Source of the DNA: Pseudomonadota bacterium
Lineage (GTDB): Bacteria; Pseudomonadota; Alphaproteobacteria; Rhizobiales; Rhizobiaceae
Length of the DNA: 61,770 bases
Direction of reading: 5' to 3'
Assembly: GCA_020161665.1 (NCBI GenBank)
Contig: JAIUPA010000024.1
Coordinates: forward strand, 1 to 61,770
In this document: in pieces, positions 40,369 through 49,104 of the stretch
Position numbering within the stretch: the first letter of the stretch is position 1
How the letters are laid out: each line of letters begins with the position of its first letter
Position numbers and translations under genes: made by a program
The notes under the pieces: model-generated
Database searches by the model: none
Told to the model about the DNA's origin: nothing
Seen by the model: the letters and a program-made list of their open reading frames with translations, nothing else

Positions 40369-40388
40369 ACATAAAGATATCTTTATGT
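40369..40388 (-). promoter_or_regulatory. SahR-type operator of metH
   Basis: ACATAAAGATATCTTTATGT is a 20-bp perfect palindrome 40 nt upstream of the preferred metH start. Its ATATCTTTATGT half is identical to the site at sahR-metF. The rest of 40389-40733 has no gene. It contains a short hairpin (GGCCGC/GCGGCC, about 40590-40611) and presumably the helicase promoter. Confidence 0.8.
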
Positions 40389-40733
40389 CAACATATCCAA
40401 GCCTTATAATGGCCGTTTCCCGGCACACCCGGTCCAAATGCAGCATTATCAGCTGTTTCCAAAAAGAAAACTTGACTTGGCGAGGCAAACACATCATCTG
40501 ACCCTCAGCTTTCCCCTTCCGGCCGCCGCGTGAGCGTGCCCTGCCATTGGATACTTGCAGACGAAGGATGAGGGCGCCCCTGAAATAGGCCGCCAATGTT
40601 ATTGCGGCCACTAGCGCCTGAAAGCATCTTCAACCCACAAGTTCCCATTTCACGCGGGGTTCTTGACGTCGAATTGCACCTGACCGGAATCCCTCCGGCG
40701 GGCCGCATTTCGTCGCCCCGAAAGGCAAATACA

Positions 40734-42362
40734 TTGACGAATTTCAACGAACTCGGTCTTGACCAGCAGATTCTGACCGTTCTCGCCCAGTCTGGATATG
40801 AAAAGCCGACGCCTATTCAGGCACAGGCCATTCCGCTCGTTCTGGCTGGACGCGACCTGATCGGCCTGGCACAGACCGGGACCGGCAAGACCGCCGCCTT
40901 TGGTCTGCCGATCATTCAGCAGCTTTCCAAGGTTGGCACCAAGCCGGCATCGCAGACGACGCGCGCCCTCATCCTGGCTCCGACGCGCGAACTGGTGAAC
41001 CAGATCGCCAACAATCTGAAGGGCTTCATGAAGCGCACCCACCTGCGCGTCAACATGGTGGTCGGTGGCGTGTCCATCAATCGCCAGCAGCAGAACCTTC
41101 TGCGCGGCACCGACATCCTCGTCGCCACGCCGGGCCGCCTGCTCGACCTTATCAACCGCCGTGCCCTGTCGCTGAACGCCGTCACCCATCTGGTGCTCGA
41201 CGAAGCCGACCAGATGCTCGACCTCGGCTTCATTCATGACCTGAAGCGCATCGCCAAGCTGATCCCGGCCAAGCGCCAGACGCTGCTCTTCTCGGCCACC
41301 ATGCCGAAGGCAATCGCCGAACTGGCCGACGAATACCTGAACAACCCGGAAAAGGTGGAAGTTTCCGCTCCGGGCCGCACCGCCGACAAGGTGGAGCAGT
41401 TTGTGCACTTCGTCGCTGGCAAGAACGACAAGACGAGCATCCTCAAGGAACAGCTCGGCAACAATCCGGATGGCCGCGCCATCGTGTTCCTGCGCACCAA
41501 GCATGGCGCTGAAAAGCTCGCCAAGCATCTGGAAGAAGTCGGCTTCCCGGTCGTCTCCATCCACGGCAACAAGAGCCAGGGCCAGCGCGACCGCGCCCTG
41601 AAGGCCTTCCGTGATGGCGAAGTGGCCGTCATGGTGGCAACGGACGTTGCCGCCCGCGGCATCGACATTCCGGGCGTCAGCCACGTTTACAACTACGACC
41701 TGCCGGAAGTGCCGGACGCTTATGTCCACCGCATCGGCCGTACGGCCCGCGCCGGTCGCGAAGGCATCGCCATCGCGTTCTGCGCCCCTGATGAATCGCG
41801 CCTTCTGCGTGACATCGAGCGCCTGACCGGCATCGAAATCACCGTCGCTGGCGGCGAACCGCATGCCGACATGCAGGGCCCTGGCCGTTCCGGTCGTGGC
41901 GCACGCAGCAATCGCAATGCTGGCCGTGGCGGCCCGCGCCGTGATGGTGCCCCGCGTGGCGAGCGTCGCGAAGGCGCTCCCCGTGGCGAGCGTCGTGATG
42001 GTGCCCCGCGCGGTGAACGTCGTGATGGTGCCCCGCGTGGCGAACGCCGCGATGGTGCTCCGTTTGGTGAGCGTCGCGAAGGTGCGCCGCGTGGCGAACG
42101 CCGTGACGATGCCCGCCCGGCCTTTGCCCGCGAAGCTGGCAACGACGCACCGCGCAGTGACAAGCCGCGCAGCGAAAAGCGCAGCAACGCGGAACGTCCC
42201 GAAGGAGCCCGCCCCTTCGGTGACCGTGCAAAGTTCGGTCATGGCCAGGAGGACGGCGGCCGTCGCCCCGCTCGTGGCAACAACAACAATAACGGCAAGC
42301 GCAACTTCGGTCCCGGTAGCGCCAAGCGCCGCGATTCGCATAAAAATGCGGCAAAAGCCTAA
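40734..42362 (+). CDS. DEAD-box RNA helicase with Arg/Gly-rich tail
   Basis: The product is 542 residues from TTG 40734 (GAAAGG 8 nt upstream, giving MTNFNELGLDQQIL). The frame stays open to 40596 without conserved sequence. Motifs in order: Q motif PTPIQAQAIP, Walker A AQTGTGKT, PTRELVNQI, DEAD as VLDEADQML, SAT as FSATMPK, and HRIGRTARAG. After residue about 380 comes a basic, repetitive tail, likely for RNA binding. RhlE/DeaD-type helicases act in ribosome assembly and cold adaptation. The long untranslated leader is compatible with cold regulation, but that is inference. Confidence 0.92.
   Translation: MTNFNELGLDQQILTVLAQSGYEKPTPIQAQAIPLVLAGRDLIGLAQTGTGKTAAFGLPIIQQLSKVGTKPASQTTRALILAPTRELVNQIANNLKGFMKRTHLRVNMVVGGVSINRQQQNLLRGTDILVATPGRLLDLINRRALSLNAVTHLVLDEADQMLDLGFIHDLKRIAKLIPAKRQTLLFSATMPKAIAELADEYLNNPEKVEVSAPGRTADKVEQFVHFVAGKNDKTSILKEQLGNNPDGRAIVFLRTKHGAEKLAKHLEEVGFPVVSIHGNKSQGQRDRALKAFRDGEVAVMVATDVAARGIDIPGVSHVYNYDLPEVPDAYVHRIGRTARAGREGIAIAFCAPDESRLLRDIERLTGIEITVAGGEPHADMQGPGRSGRGARSNRNAGRGGPRRDGAPRGERREGAPRGERRDGAPRGERRDGAPRGERRDGAPFGERREGAPRGERRDDARPAFAREAGNDAPRSDKPRSEKRSNAERPEGARPFGDRAKFGHGQEDGGRRPARGNNNNNGKRNFGPGSAKRRDSHKNAAKA
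41943..42104 (+). repeat. Six 27-bp in-frame repeats in the helicase tail
   Basis: The nine-residue unit (D/E)GAPRGERR is encoded six times in a row with synonymous drift and one Arg-to-Phe change (GAPFGERR). It is an RG-rich RNA-binding array, and its length could vary by slippage or recombination. Confidence 0.85.
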
Positions 42363-42374
42363 AAGCTAAACGCA

Positions 42375-42408
42375 CGGCGCGGAGTGTCCTTAGACACCCC
42401 GCGCCGTA
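42375..42408 (+). terminator. Hairpin after the helicase gene
   Basis: ACGGCGCGG...CCGCGCCGT with inner GTGTC/GACAC forms a long stem starting 12 nt after the stop. It lacks a T-tract. A GTG at 42384 inside it opens the downstream frame and is therefore unlikely to be its start. Confidence 0.55.
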
Positions 42409-42563
42409 AGCGCCCTAAAATTGTTCATGAGGGCGTAAAAGCGACTGAAAAGCCGAACAAATCCGGCCTTTTCGACTCCCAATCAGACACTTCCAAAAAT
42501 CTTTGCCCCAACTGTGCATGGTTCTTGCATTGCCATATGCATTGTATTCAAATGGTCGCAAAA

Positions 42564-43988
42564 ATGGGGACCACACCTTTGGCATTTGATGAAATGATGA
42601 AAGCGGACGACAGTCCGAGAGCGCCCTACGAAACCTACTTTCAGTGGTATTCCGAACAGGATCCAGCCCATTTGAAGGCCAAGTCCAGGGACGCGGAAAA
42701 CATCTTCCGCAAGACCGGCATCACCTTTGCGGTCTACGGCCATGAAGACTCTTCCGAAAAACTCATCCCCTTCGACATCATCCCCCGCATTATCTCAGGT
42801 CGTGAGTGGCGCAAGCTGGCGCAGGGGATCGAACAGCGCGTTTTGGCGCTCAATGCCTTTCTCGATGACATCTACCACAAGCAGGAAATCATCCGCGCCG
42901 GTCGCATTCCGCGCGAACTGATCGAGCGCAATGAAGCCTTCCTGCCGGAAATGATCGGCTTCTCGCCGCCCGGCGGCGTCTACACCCACATCGTCGGCAC
43001 GGATATTGTGCGCACCGGCGAAGACCAGTTCTACGTTCTGGAAGACAATGCCCGCACGCCGTCCGGTGTCAGCTACATGCTGGAAAACCGCGAAACGATG
43101 ATGCAGATGTTCCCGGAACTGTTCCAGAGCAACAAGGTGCAGCGCGTCGAGGACTATCCGTTCCAGCTTCGCCAGTCGCTGGCCTCGCTTGCCCCTCCCG
43201 GCTGCAAGGGCAAGCCCCGCGTCGCCGTTCTCACCCCCGGCATCTACAACTCGGCCTATTACGAACACTCCTTCCTCGCCGATATGATGGGCGTCGAACT
43301 GGTCGAGGGTTCGGACCTGCGCGTCATTGACGGCAAGGTGAAGATGCGCACCACGCGCGGTTACGAAGCCATCGACGTGCTTTACCGCCGCGTGGATGAC
43401 GATTTCCTCGATCCGCTGACCTTCCGTCCCGACAGCTGTCTCGGCGTGCCGGGCATCATGGACGTCTACCGTTCGGGCAACATCACCATTGCCAATGCAC
43501 CCGGCACCGGCATTTCCGACGACAAGGCCATCTATTCCTACATGCCGGAAATCGTCGAATTCTACACCGGCACCAAGCCGATCCTCGAAAACGTGCCGAC
43601 CTGGCGCTGCTCCGAGCCGGACAGCCTGAAATACGTGCTGGAACACATCGAGGAACTCGTCATCAAGGAAGTGCACGGCTCCGGCGGCTACGGCATGCTG
43701 GTTGGCCCGACCGCCTCGAAGAAGGAGCGTTCCGACTTCGCTGAGAAGCTGAAGGCACGCCCCGGCAACTACATTGCCCAGCCGACCCTTTCGCTCTCCA
43801 CCGTTCCGATTTTCGTGGACAAGGGCATTGCCCCCCGCCACGTCGATTTGCGTCCTTATGTCCTCGTCTCAGACAAGGTGAAGATCATCCCCGGCGGTCT
43901 GACCCGCGTGGCCCTCAAGAAGGGTTCGCTCGTGGTGAATTCAAGCCAGGGTGGCGGCACCAAGGACACCTGGGTTCTGGAGGACTGA
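42564..43988 (+). CDS. Circularly permuted ATP-grasp protein (DUF404/DUF407)
   Basis: The product is about 474 residues if started at ATG 42564; the open frame reaches back to 42384, and ATG 42552 or 42594 are alternatives. It has the type 2 circularly permuted ATP-grasp order: FYVLEDNARTPSGVSYMLENR early (metal/ATP contacts Glu, Asn, Arg), AVLTPGIYNSAYYEHSFLA, then EVHGSGGYGMLVGP near the end (the nucleotide-binding Gly loop usually found N-terminally). These are predicted peptide or amide ligases of unknown substrate. It is the first gene of a conserved triad with the alpha-E and transglutaminase-like genes. Confidence 0.88.
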   Translation: MGTTPLAFDEMMKADDSPRAPYETYFQWYSEQDPAHLKAKSRDAENIFRKTGITFAVYGHEDSSEKLIPFDIIPRIISGREWRKLAQGIEQRVLALNAFLDDIYHKQEIIRAGRIPRELIERNEAFLPEMIGFSPPGGVYTHIVGTDIVRTGEDQFYVLEDNARTPSGVSYMLENRETMMQMFPELFQSNKVQRVEDYPFQLRQSLASLAPPGCKGKPRVAVLTPGIYNSAYYEHSFLADMMGVELVEGSDLRVIDGKVKMRTTRGYEAIDVLYRRVDDDFLDPLTFRPDSCLGVPGIMDVYRSGNITIANAPGTGISDDKAIYSYMPEIVEFYTGTKPILENVPTWRCSEPDSLKYVLEHIEELVIKEVHGSGGYGMLVGPTASKKERSDFAEKLKARPGNYIAQPTLSLSTVPIFVDKGIAPRHVDLRPYVLVSDKVKIIPGGLTRVALKKGSLVVNSSQGGGTKDTWVLED

Positions 43989-43991
43989 GAT

Positions 43992-44936
43992 ATGCTGGGA
44001 AGAACCGCCAACGGACTCTACTGGATGTTCCGTTACATCGAGCGTGCTGAAAACATTGCGCGTCTTGTCGATGCGGGCCTGCGCATGTCGCTGACCCGTT
44101 CCGGCGCCGCCGATTCCGATTGGGAAGGCGTGCTGCAGAGCGCCGGCATGCGCGAAGGTTTCATGGAAACGCGTGACCCGGTCGTCACGGCTTCCGAAAC
44201 CATCGATTACATGCTGCGCGACAAGTCGAACCCCTCGAGCGTCATGTCCTGCATCGAATCGGGCCGCAACAACGCCCGCATGGTGCGCACGGCTTTGACG
44301 CGCGAGACGTGGGAAGCGACGAACGAATACTGGATCGAGCTGAAGCAATTGCTCGCCCGCCGCGTCAAGGCCGCCGAACTGCCGGAAGTCATTGACGTGA
44401 TCAAGCGTCGCGCCGGTCTGGTGCGCGGTGCCTTCCATGGCTCCATGCTGCGCAACGAGCTTTACAACTTCTCGCGCATCGGCACCTTCATCGAGCGCGC
44501 CGACAACACCGCCCGCATTCTGGACGTGAAATATTACGTTCTGCTGCCGGGCATCAGCCATGTCGGCTCATCGCTCGATAACGCCCAGTGGGAATCCATC
44601 CTGCGTTCGGTATCGGCCCATCGCTCCTATCGCTGGGTCTATGAGGGCGAATATCGCCCCTCGGAGATCGCCGACTTCCTGATCCTCAACGGCCAGATGC
44701 CGCGTTCGCTGATCTACTGCGCCGAAAAGATCGTCAGCAATCTCGGCTATCTCGCCCGCCAGTATGGCGAACGCCATGCCGCGCACGACACCGCCGAAGC
44801 GATTGACCGCAAGCTGAAAAGCCTCTCCGTGAAAGAGATCATGGAACAGGGCCTGCATGATTTCCTCGAGGATTTCATCAGTCACAACAGCCAGCTCGGT
44901 CAGGAAATCACCGACGGCTATCGCTTCTACAGCTGA
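43992..44936 (+). CDS. Alpha-E domain protein (DUF403)
   Basis: This 314-residue almost entirely helical protein opens with LGRTANGLYWMFRYIERAENIARLVDAGLRM, the alpha-E hallmark, and ends SQLGQEITDGYRFYS. GGAGG lies between the ATP-grasp stop (43988) and this ATG, only 3 nt apart, so they are cotranslated. Alpha-E proteins nearly always accompany permuted ATP-grasp ligases. The biochemical role is unknown, possibly as scaffold or substrate-binding partner. Confidence 0.9.
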   Translation: MLGRTANGLYWMFRYIERAENIARLVDAGLRMSLTRSGAADSDWEGVLQSAGMREGFMETRDPVVTASETIDYMLRDKSNPSSVMSCIESGRNNARMVRTALTRETWEATNEYWIELKQLLARRVKAAELPEVIDVIKRRAGLVRGAFHGSMLRNELYNFSRIGTFIERADNTARILDVKYYVLLPGISHVGSSLDNAQWESILRSVSAHRSYRWVYEGEYRPSEIADFLILNGQMPRSLIYCAEKIVSNLGYLARQYGERHAAHDTAEAIDRKLKSLSVKEIMEQGLHDFLEDFISHNSQLGQEITDGYRFYS

Positions 44937-44971
44937 TTTCAACGGCGGCCACGCCACGCAGGACCAGACCG

Positions 44972-45793
44972 ATGCGACTGAAAATCTCGCACAAGACCGA
45001 ATATATCTACGATCAGCCGGTGCCCTACTCGCTGCAGCGTCTTCGACTGACCCCGTTTTCCGACAAAAGCCAGCGTGTTCTGGATTGGTCGGTCAGCGTC
45101 GAGGGTGCCACCGTCGAATCCGCCTTCAACGATCAGTTCGCCAACCACACCGAGCTTGTCTCGGTGGAAGGTGATCGTCATGCCGTGACCATTCTCGCCA
45201 CCGGCACGGTGGAAACGATGGACAATAACGGCGTCATCGGCCCTCACAACGGTTATGTGCCGCTGTGGCTTTACCTTCGCGATACGCCGCGCACCAAGGC
45301 TGGCAAGCTGGTGAAGGAACTGGCCCGCGGCATCTCCGGCGATGGCGAATTGGCCCGCATGCATGCGCTCATGGAAGCCATCCATGAAACCGTGACCTAT
45401 GAGCCGGGCACGACCGACACCGAAACCACCGCTGAACAGGCGCTGGAAGCGAAAAACGGCGTCTGTCAGGATCACGCCCACATCTTCATTTCCGCCGCCC
45501 GCTTCATGGGCATTCCGGCGCGCTATGTCTCGGGCTATCTGTGGATGGAAGACCAGCCGCACCAGACCGCGACGCATGCCTGGGCAGAAGCCCATATTCC
45601 GGGCCTCGGCTGGGTCGGTTTCGACGCGGCCAACAAGATCTGCCCGGATGAGCGCTATGTGCGCGTGGCCCTTGGCCTGTGCTACCGCGATTGCGCCCCG
45701 GTTTCCGGCCTGCGCTTCGGCTCCGCGGCAGAAACGCTCTCCGTGACCCTCAGTGTCGAAGAGATGCAGAGCCAGAGCCAGTCGCAATCCTGA
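44972..45793 (+). CDS. Transglutaminase-like cysteine peptidase-fold protein
   Basis: This 273-residue protein has an N-terminal beta domain (about 1-90) typical of bacterial transglutaminase-like proteins. The catalytic core has KNGVCQDHAHIF (Cys), THAWAEAHIPGLGW (His) and VGFDAANK (Asp). The tail ends in a short Gln-Ser repeat. It lies 35 nt after the alpha-E gene. In the triad it may hydrolyse or transfer the amide bond made by the ATP-grasp partner. No signal peptide is seen. Confidence 0.9.
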   Translation: MRLKISHKTEYIYDQPVPYSLQRLRLTPFSDKSQRVLDWSVSVEGATVESAFNDQFANHTELVSVEGDRHAVTILATGTVETMDNNGVIGPHNGYVPLWLYLRDTPRTKAGKLVKELARGISGDGELARMHALMEAIHETVTYEPGTTDTETTAEQALEAKNGVCQDHAHIFISAARFMGIPARYVSGYLWMEDQPHQTATHAWAEAHIPGLGWVGFDAANKICPDERYVRVALGLCYRDCAPVSGLRFGSAAETLSVTLSVEEMQSQSQSQS

Positions 45794-45936
45794 TGCGAAC
45801 AATGGGTCCGGGTGGCACGCCTCCCGGATCACCTCGCCTGTCGCCGGAAAGACCGCACAAGCCCGGCACAAGTCTTTGATGGTCCCCTCCTGTCGACGAT
45901 CAATCGAGCGCACGCATTTGCCTGCGCGGGGGTGCC

Positions 45937-46416
45937 ATGCTTTTCGGGCGTTCGGTGTTTCATTCCGTGGTGGAAAGGCTGGAGGCCGAGGCGAGAGAGG
46001 CTGGCCTTGACGAAGACCCGCGCCCGCTTTCGGCGCGCATCGCGGGCCTCAACGCCTCCTTTGCCGCCGCCACGGCAGAAACCGAGACGGCCCGCTTCTT
46101 TCGCTCCGAAAGCGCCTATCTCGATGCTCTGACCGACCGCGCCAGTTATGCGGAGGAACCACTGCCGCAGGAACCGTCCCCGCAACCGGCCCTGCCCCCG
46201 CCTCACCTGACGCGCCTCAGCGCCGAGGAGATCGCCGAGGATCTGGCCATCACGCCGGATATGACCGCTGCAGGATTGCAAGACCTTCGCCGCAGCTTCG
46301 CCCGCCAGAACCACCCGGACAGCGTGGCAGGCGAATGGCGTGCAGCGGCCACCACCCGCATGACCATCGCCAACCAGATGATCGACGCGGCGCTGCGCAC
46401 CCGCCGCAGCCGATAA
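45937..46416 (+). CDS. J-domain-like protein with C-terminal HPD
   Basis: This 159-residue protein has a helical N-terminus (1-70), a proline-rich linker (PLPQEPSPQPALPPPHL, about 74-90) and a C-terminal region in which LRRSFARQNHPDSV matches helix II and the HPD loop of J domains. A helix resembling helix III (TRMTIANQMIDAAL) follows. It is probably a DnaK co-chaperone of unknown client. It lies between the ATP-grasp triad and tRNA-Arg. Confidence 0.6.
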   Translation: MLFGRSVFHSVVERLEAEAREAGLDEDPRPLSARIAGLNASFAAATAETETARFFRSESAYLDALTDRASYAEEPLPQEPSPQPALPPPHLTRLSAEEIAEDLAITPDMTAAGLQDLRRSFARQNHPDSVAGEWRAAATTRMTIANQMIDAALRTRRSR

Positions 46417-46508
46417 AATCTATTCGAGCGGGATCAAGGAATAACCGTTGAAGCCGCCGCCAAGCTGGGTTATGAACCGGCACCGGGCGAGTCATTTCCG
46501 CCCCGAGC

Positions 46509-46585
46509 GCACCCGTAGCTCAGCTGGATAGAGTGTTGGATTCCGATTCCAAAGGTCACAGGTTCGAATCCTGTCGGGTGCGCCA
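46509..46585 (+). tRNA. tRNA-Arg(CCG)
   Basis: Acceptor stem GCACCCG/CGGGTGC, D-arm AGCTCAGCTGGATAGAGT, anticodon stem-loop TTGGA-TTCCGAT-TCCAA with anticodon CCG, T-arm CAGGTTCGAATCCTG and an encoded CCA. The 3' end is the integration site of the element to its right. Confidence 0.95.
46572..46585 (+). other. attL core of the tRNA-Arg element
   Basis: TGTCGGGTGCGCCA forms the last 14 bases of tRNA-Arg and is repeated exactly at 56294-56307. Confidence 0.8.
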
Positions 46586-46628
46586 TTAATCATTGAAATT
46601 ATTAAGTTTTTCGCGATTTAAAAAATTC

Positions 46629-46648
46629 CGCCCCTATTGCGCCCCTAA
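46629..46648 (+). other. Integrase arm-type sites, left end
   Basis: GCCCCTATT (46629-46637) and GCCCCTAAA (46640-46648) have starts 11 bp apart. The same pair with the same 11-bp spacing occurs near the right end. The 46586-47005 interval has no gene: it holds these sites, a TATAAT hexamer at 46814 and the operator half-site below. Confidence 0.6.
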
Positions 46649-46851
46649 ATTCCTAACGCTGCCGCTGCCTCAACATGGGCGGGGCGCACAAAAGACGCTT
46701 TGATTGCGGCAGCAGGTGCCTCATGGTGTGAATGGCCGTGCGTCCGTGCCCACGCCCTGCCGGATCGCCACGGCCACCCCCCGGCCTGCCCCGAAGACCA
46801 CCCGATTTTCGTCTATAATGCACGCCGACAAAACGGCGCGGTTTTTGACTT

Positions 46852-46867
46852 TTTGACAAATCAGACA
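46852..46867 (+). promoter_or_regulatory. Single copy of the element's operator motif
   Basis: TTTGACAAATCAGACA differs at one base from the right arm of the palindrome at 54281-54314 upstream of the alpA-like gene. It lies about 140 bp upstream of the XRE-like gene. Confidence 0.55.
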
Positions 46868-47005
46868 AACAGTATCACGTTCCCCAACACAGGAACGCTT
46901 GCTCGGCGCGATGGACAAACCGAAGAGGCGTTCGGCAGTGTAGGCAGGCTCATCTTGGAGTGTGCCCGTCGAGACCAAGTTGGTTGAAAAACAGAAGGGG
47001 CCAGT

Positions 47006-47302
47006 ATGTGCGAGAATGTATCCGGCTCGGGCACTTCGCCCAACACTTTTGCAGACAATCTTCGAAGAGCACGAATTGCCCGAGGCTGGAGTCAATCCGA
47101 TCTGGCAGAAAAGCTGGAAACTAGCGATTTCGTGATCGGCCCCCCAAGGATTTTGTTGAGACTTGTTGAGCTATGGGAAGAAGGCGATCCCGTACACAAC
47201 ACAGCGCATTTGCTCGATCTGTCTCGAATTTTCGGCATTCCAGTAGAAGAACTTGACCCAAACGCGCCAGACACCCCGCCAATGCACATTATTTTCGATT
47301 GA
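47006..47302 (+). CDS. XRE-family helix-turn-helix regulator of the element
   Basis: This 98-residue protein has a helix-turn-helix at about 14-75. FADNLRRARIARGWSQSDLAEKL matches helices 1-2 of Cro/C1 proteins, and LLDLSRIFGIPVEELDPN matches the final helix. The recognition helix region is longer and less typical (ETSDFVIGPPRILLRLVELWEEGD). GAAGGGG precedes the ATG by 6 nt. It may control the element's excision/replication genes through the shared operator motif. Confidence 0.65.
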   Translation: MCENVSGSGTSPNTFADNLRRARIARGWSQSDLAEKLETSDFVIGPPRILLRLVELWEEGDPVHNTAHLLDLSRIFGIPVEELDPNAPDTPPMHIIFD

Positions 47303-47391
47303 TGCCCGGCATGACGGGCCAACCGCGCTGATAATTTTTTACGCTCCGACTTGAGCACAGACCCCGCCAAAATCGGCATTGCGCTTGGGCG

Positions 47392-47991
47392 TCAAATGCC
47401 GGGCTTTGCGACGAAATCAGCCCACAGTGTTGCTTCGACTATGGAACGCGCTTCCGGCACGGACACTCCCGAATTGATTAGCTCGCGAAACCTATCTCTC
47501 ATTCGGATGTGATCATCCGGATATTTGCGAAGCGTATCGGGCAGCTTAATTCCGTCTCGATAGGGCGTTCGTGATCCGTCAGTATTATCCCGCCATTCGA
47601 TCACCATGTCCGGAACGAACGTGAAGCGCGCGGGAGCGTCTATGTATTGGGGCGTCAGACAGCGCCAGACACCATTTCGCTCCACGACAGAGTGAAGGAT
47701 GAGGTCTGACCCTTCGATGATCCAACCCCAAACGTGCTTTGAAATGCCGTCGGGGTCGCTTCCGGCATAGGACGAACAATTCCGGTGGCAATCGTATGGT
47801 GCCATGCCCATTGCCAGAAGGTATTGGTTTGGAACCCGCGAGACAGTAACGCGTGGCAGGGCAATAACTTTGGCAAGGGTTTCAGCTTCCTCGGGAGAGG
47901 CGGGAAACGCCATGTTCTCAACATTAAAGGCAACATACCCGTCGATTGCCTCTCCAGACGGCGGCTCAAAGGTTGCTCCAGAATTCTCCAT
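47392..47991 (-). CDS. Uncharacterised element protein
   Basis: The product is 199 residues from the ATG at 47989-47991; the frame extends to 48033. Not recognised. It contains a Cys/His-rich stretch (APYDCHRNCSSYAG) followed by HVWGWIIEGSDLILHSVVERNG and LTPQYIDAPARFTFVPD. The layout C-x2-N-C ... GW ... HSVV ... W.C loosely resembles proteins with a Cys-His catalytic pair. It is the only minus-strand gene in this part of the element. It could be cargo; no function is assigned. Confidence 0.55.
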   Translation of the reverse strand: MENSGATFEPPSGEAIDGYVAFNVENMAFPASPEEAETLAKVIALPRVTVSRVPNQYLLAMGMAPYDCHRNCSSYAGSDPDGISKHVWGWIIEGSDLILHSVVERNGVWRCLTPQYIDAPARFTFVPDMVIEWRDNTDGSRTPYRDGIKLPDTLRKYPDDHIRMRDRFRELINSGVSVPEARSIVEATLWADFVAKPGI

Positions 47992-48152
47992 ATGTGTCCG
48001 CCATGCGCTATTTTTCTTCGCACACCTGAACATGAAATGTAATCTGGCGAAAGATAGAAGCAGCCATAGGGCGATTTTTTGCCAGACGTGCTATCGGGCT
48101 GTTGCCTTTTTGAAAGCGCCGCAGCAATCATTAAGGGCCGTGGGAGCTTGCC

Positions 48153-48989
48153 GTGAAACCAGCTTTGTTATTCATTTTTGCGCTTGTTGCGTCGAGCGCC
48201 GCCGCGTCTGACTACCCCACCATCGGAATGCTCTACAACCAGCAGGAAGACGCCTCACTTACGTTCAAATGCAAGCTGACGGATACACAGCGCCTTCAAT
48301 GCGATTTTATTCAGACGGCCATACGGAAAAAGGCAAAGCCAGCAGATTTGGAAAAGAAGATTGACGAGGCCCGCAAAAACTACCCGGCGGCAGCCAAGGA
48401 GTTCTCGGACCCCAAGCAATGCAATATGGTTGGGGTATGGCTTGGTATGGCTACAGGCGCAATTTCTATAGACGCCGCTCTTGCGAGAAATCCCGGCATT
48501 GCCAGCGATGTCGCGAAGTTCAAGGAGGGGATGGGCCGGTTAAGGCAAGATGGTGCGGCAAACCCGAGTGTTCTGGCCCCGTTCAAGGCGCTCGCAGTAA
48601 TGTGCGATCACCCGACTATTGAGAACTACCTGAAAATTGCATCTGTGAACCACGAAAAAGACCTGCGAACGTGTCAGGTCAGTTCAAACCCCTTTACACA
48701 GGAATTTGTCTGGGTTTCCGACTTTGGGAACTCGGGGGCTTGGGTGGTTTCTTCACAACCCGAGGGGCCATGTGGTGTGGTTCAACTCTCTCGTTTCGAA
48801 AAAGATCAGGCTAATGCCTCTGGTCTTTTCTGGCGCTACATCGCTCGCAAGGCCGCTACCAATCCCTCTGGCAACATCATGCCGGGGTTAACTTGCTCGT
48901 CGGTCGATGAAGCCGAATACGTCTACGACTGGAAAAAATCGCGGTCTGATTTCCTACAGTGCGATTTCGTAGAGTTTAGCCCTATTTAG
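48153..48989 (+). CDS. Uncharacterised secreted protein
   Basis: This 278-residue protein has a Sec signal (MKPALLFIFALVASSAAA) and cleavage near ASD. The mature part has about eight cysteines in spaced positions (TFKCKL, LQCDF, KQCNM, VMCDH, RTCQV, GPCGV, LTCSS, LQCDF), suggesting disulfides in the periplasm. The KCKL...QCDF pattern at the start recurs as FLQCDFVEF at the end. I do not recognise the family. It is probable element cargo. Confidence 0.55.
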   Translation: MKPALLFIFALVASSAAASDYPTIGMLYNQQEDASLTFKCKLTDTQRLQCDFIQTAIRKKAKPADLEKKIDEARKNYPAAAKEFSDPKQCNMVGVWLGMATGAISIDAALARNPGIASDVAKFKEGMGRLRQDGAANPSVLAPFKALAVMCDHPTIENYLKIASVNHEKDLRTCQVSSNPFTQEFVWVSDFGNSGAWVVSSQPEGPCGVVQLSRFEKDQANASGLFWRYIARKAATNPSGNIMPGLTCSSVDEAEYVYDWKKSRSDFLQCDFVEFSPI

Positions 48990-49068
48990 CCCTCGTCAAA
49001 AAATGAACGATTGAAGCAGTTTTCGATTGAACAGGTGACTTACTGAACCTCTGTTGTGTAATATACTC

Positions 49069-49090
49069 ACATGAATATTAGAATTCATGT
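49069..49090 (+). promoter_or_regulatory. Palindromic operator-like site
   Basis: ACATGAAT-ATTAGA-ATTCATGT has perfect 8-bp arms, next to a TATACT hexamer at 49062. It covers the outermost ATG (49087) of the following gene, supporting the start at 49105. Confidence 0.45.
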
Positions 49091-49104
49091 TGAGGTTCCG
49101 ATCT

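Noticed and set aside
46653..47095. Open frames between tRNA-Arg and the XRE-like gene
   Set aside because: They overlap one another on both strands, lack Shine-Dalgarno sequences and cover the arm sites and operator.
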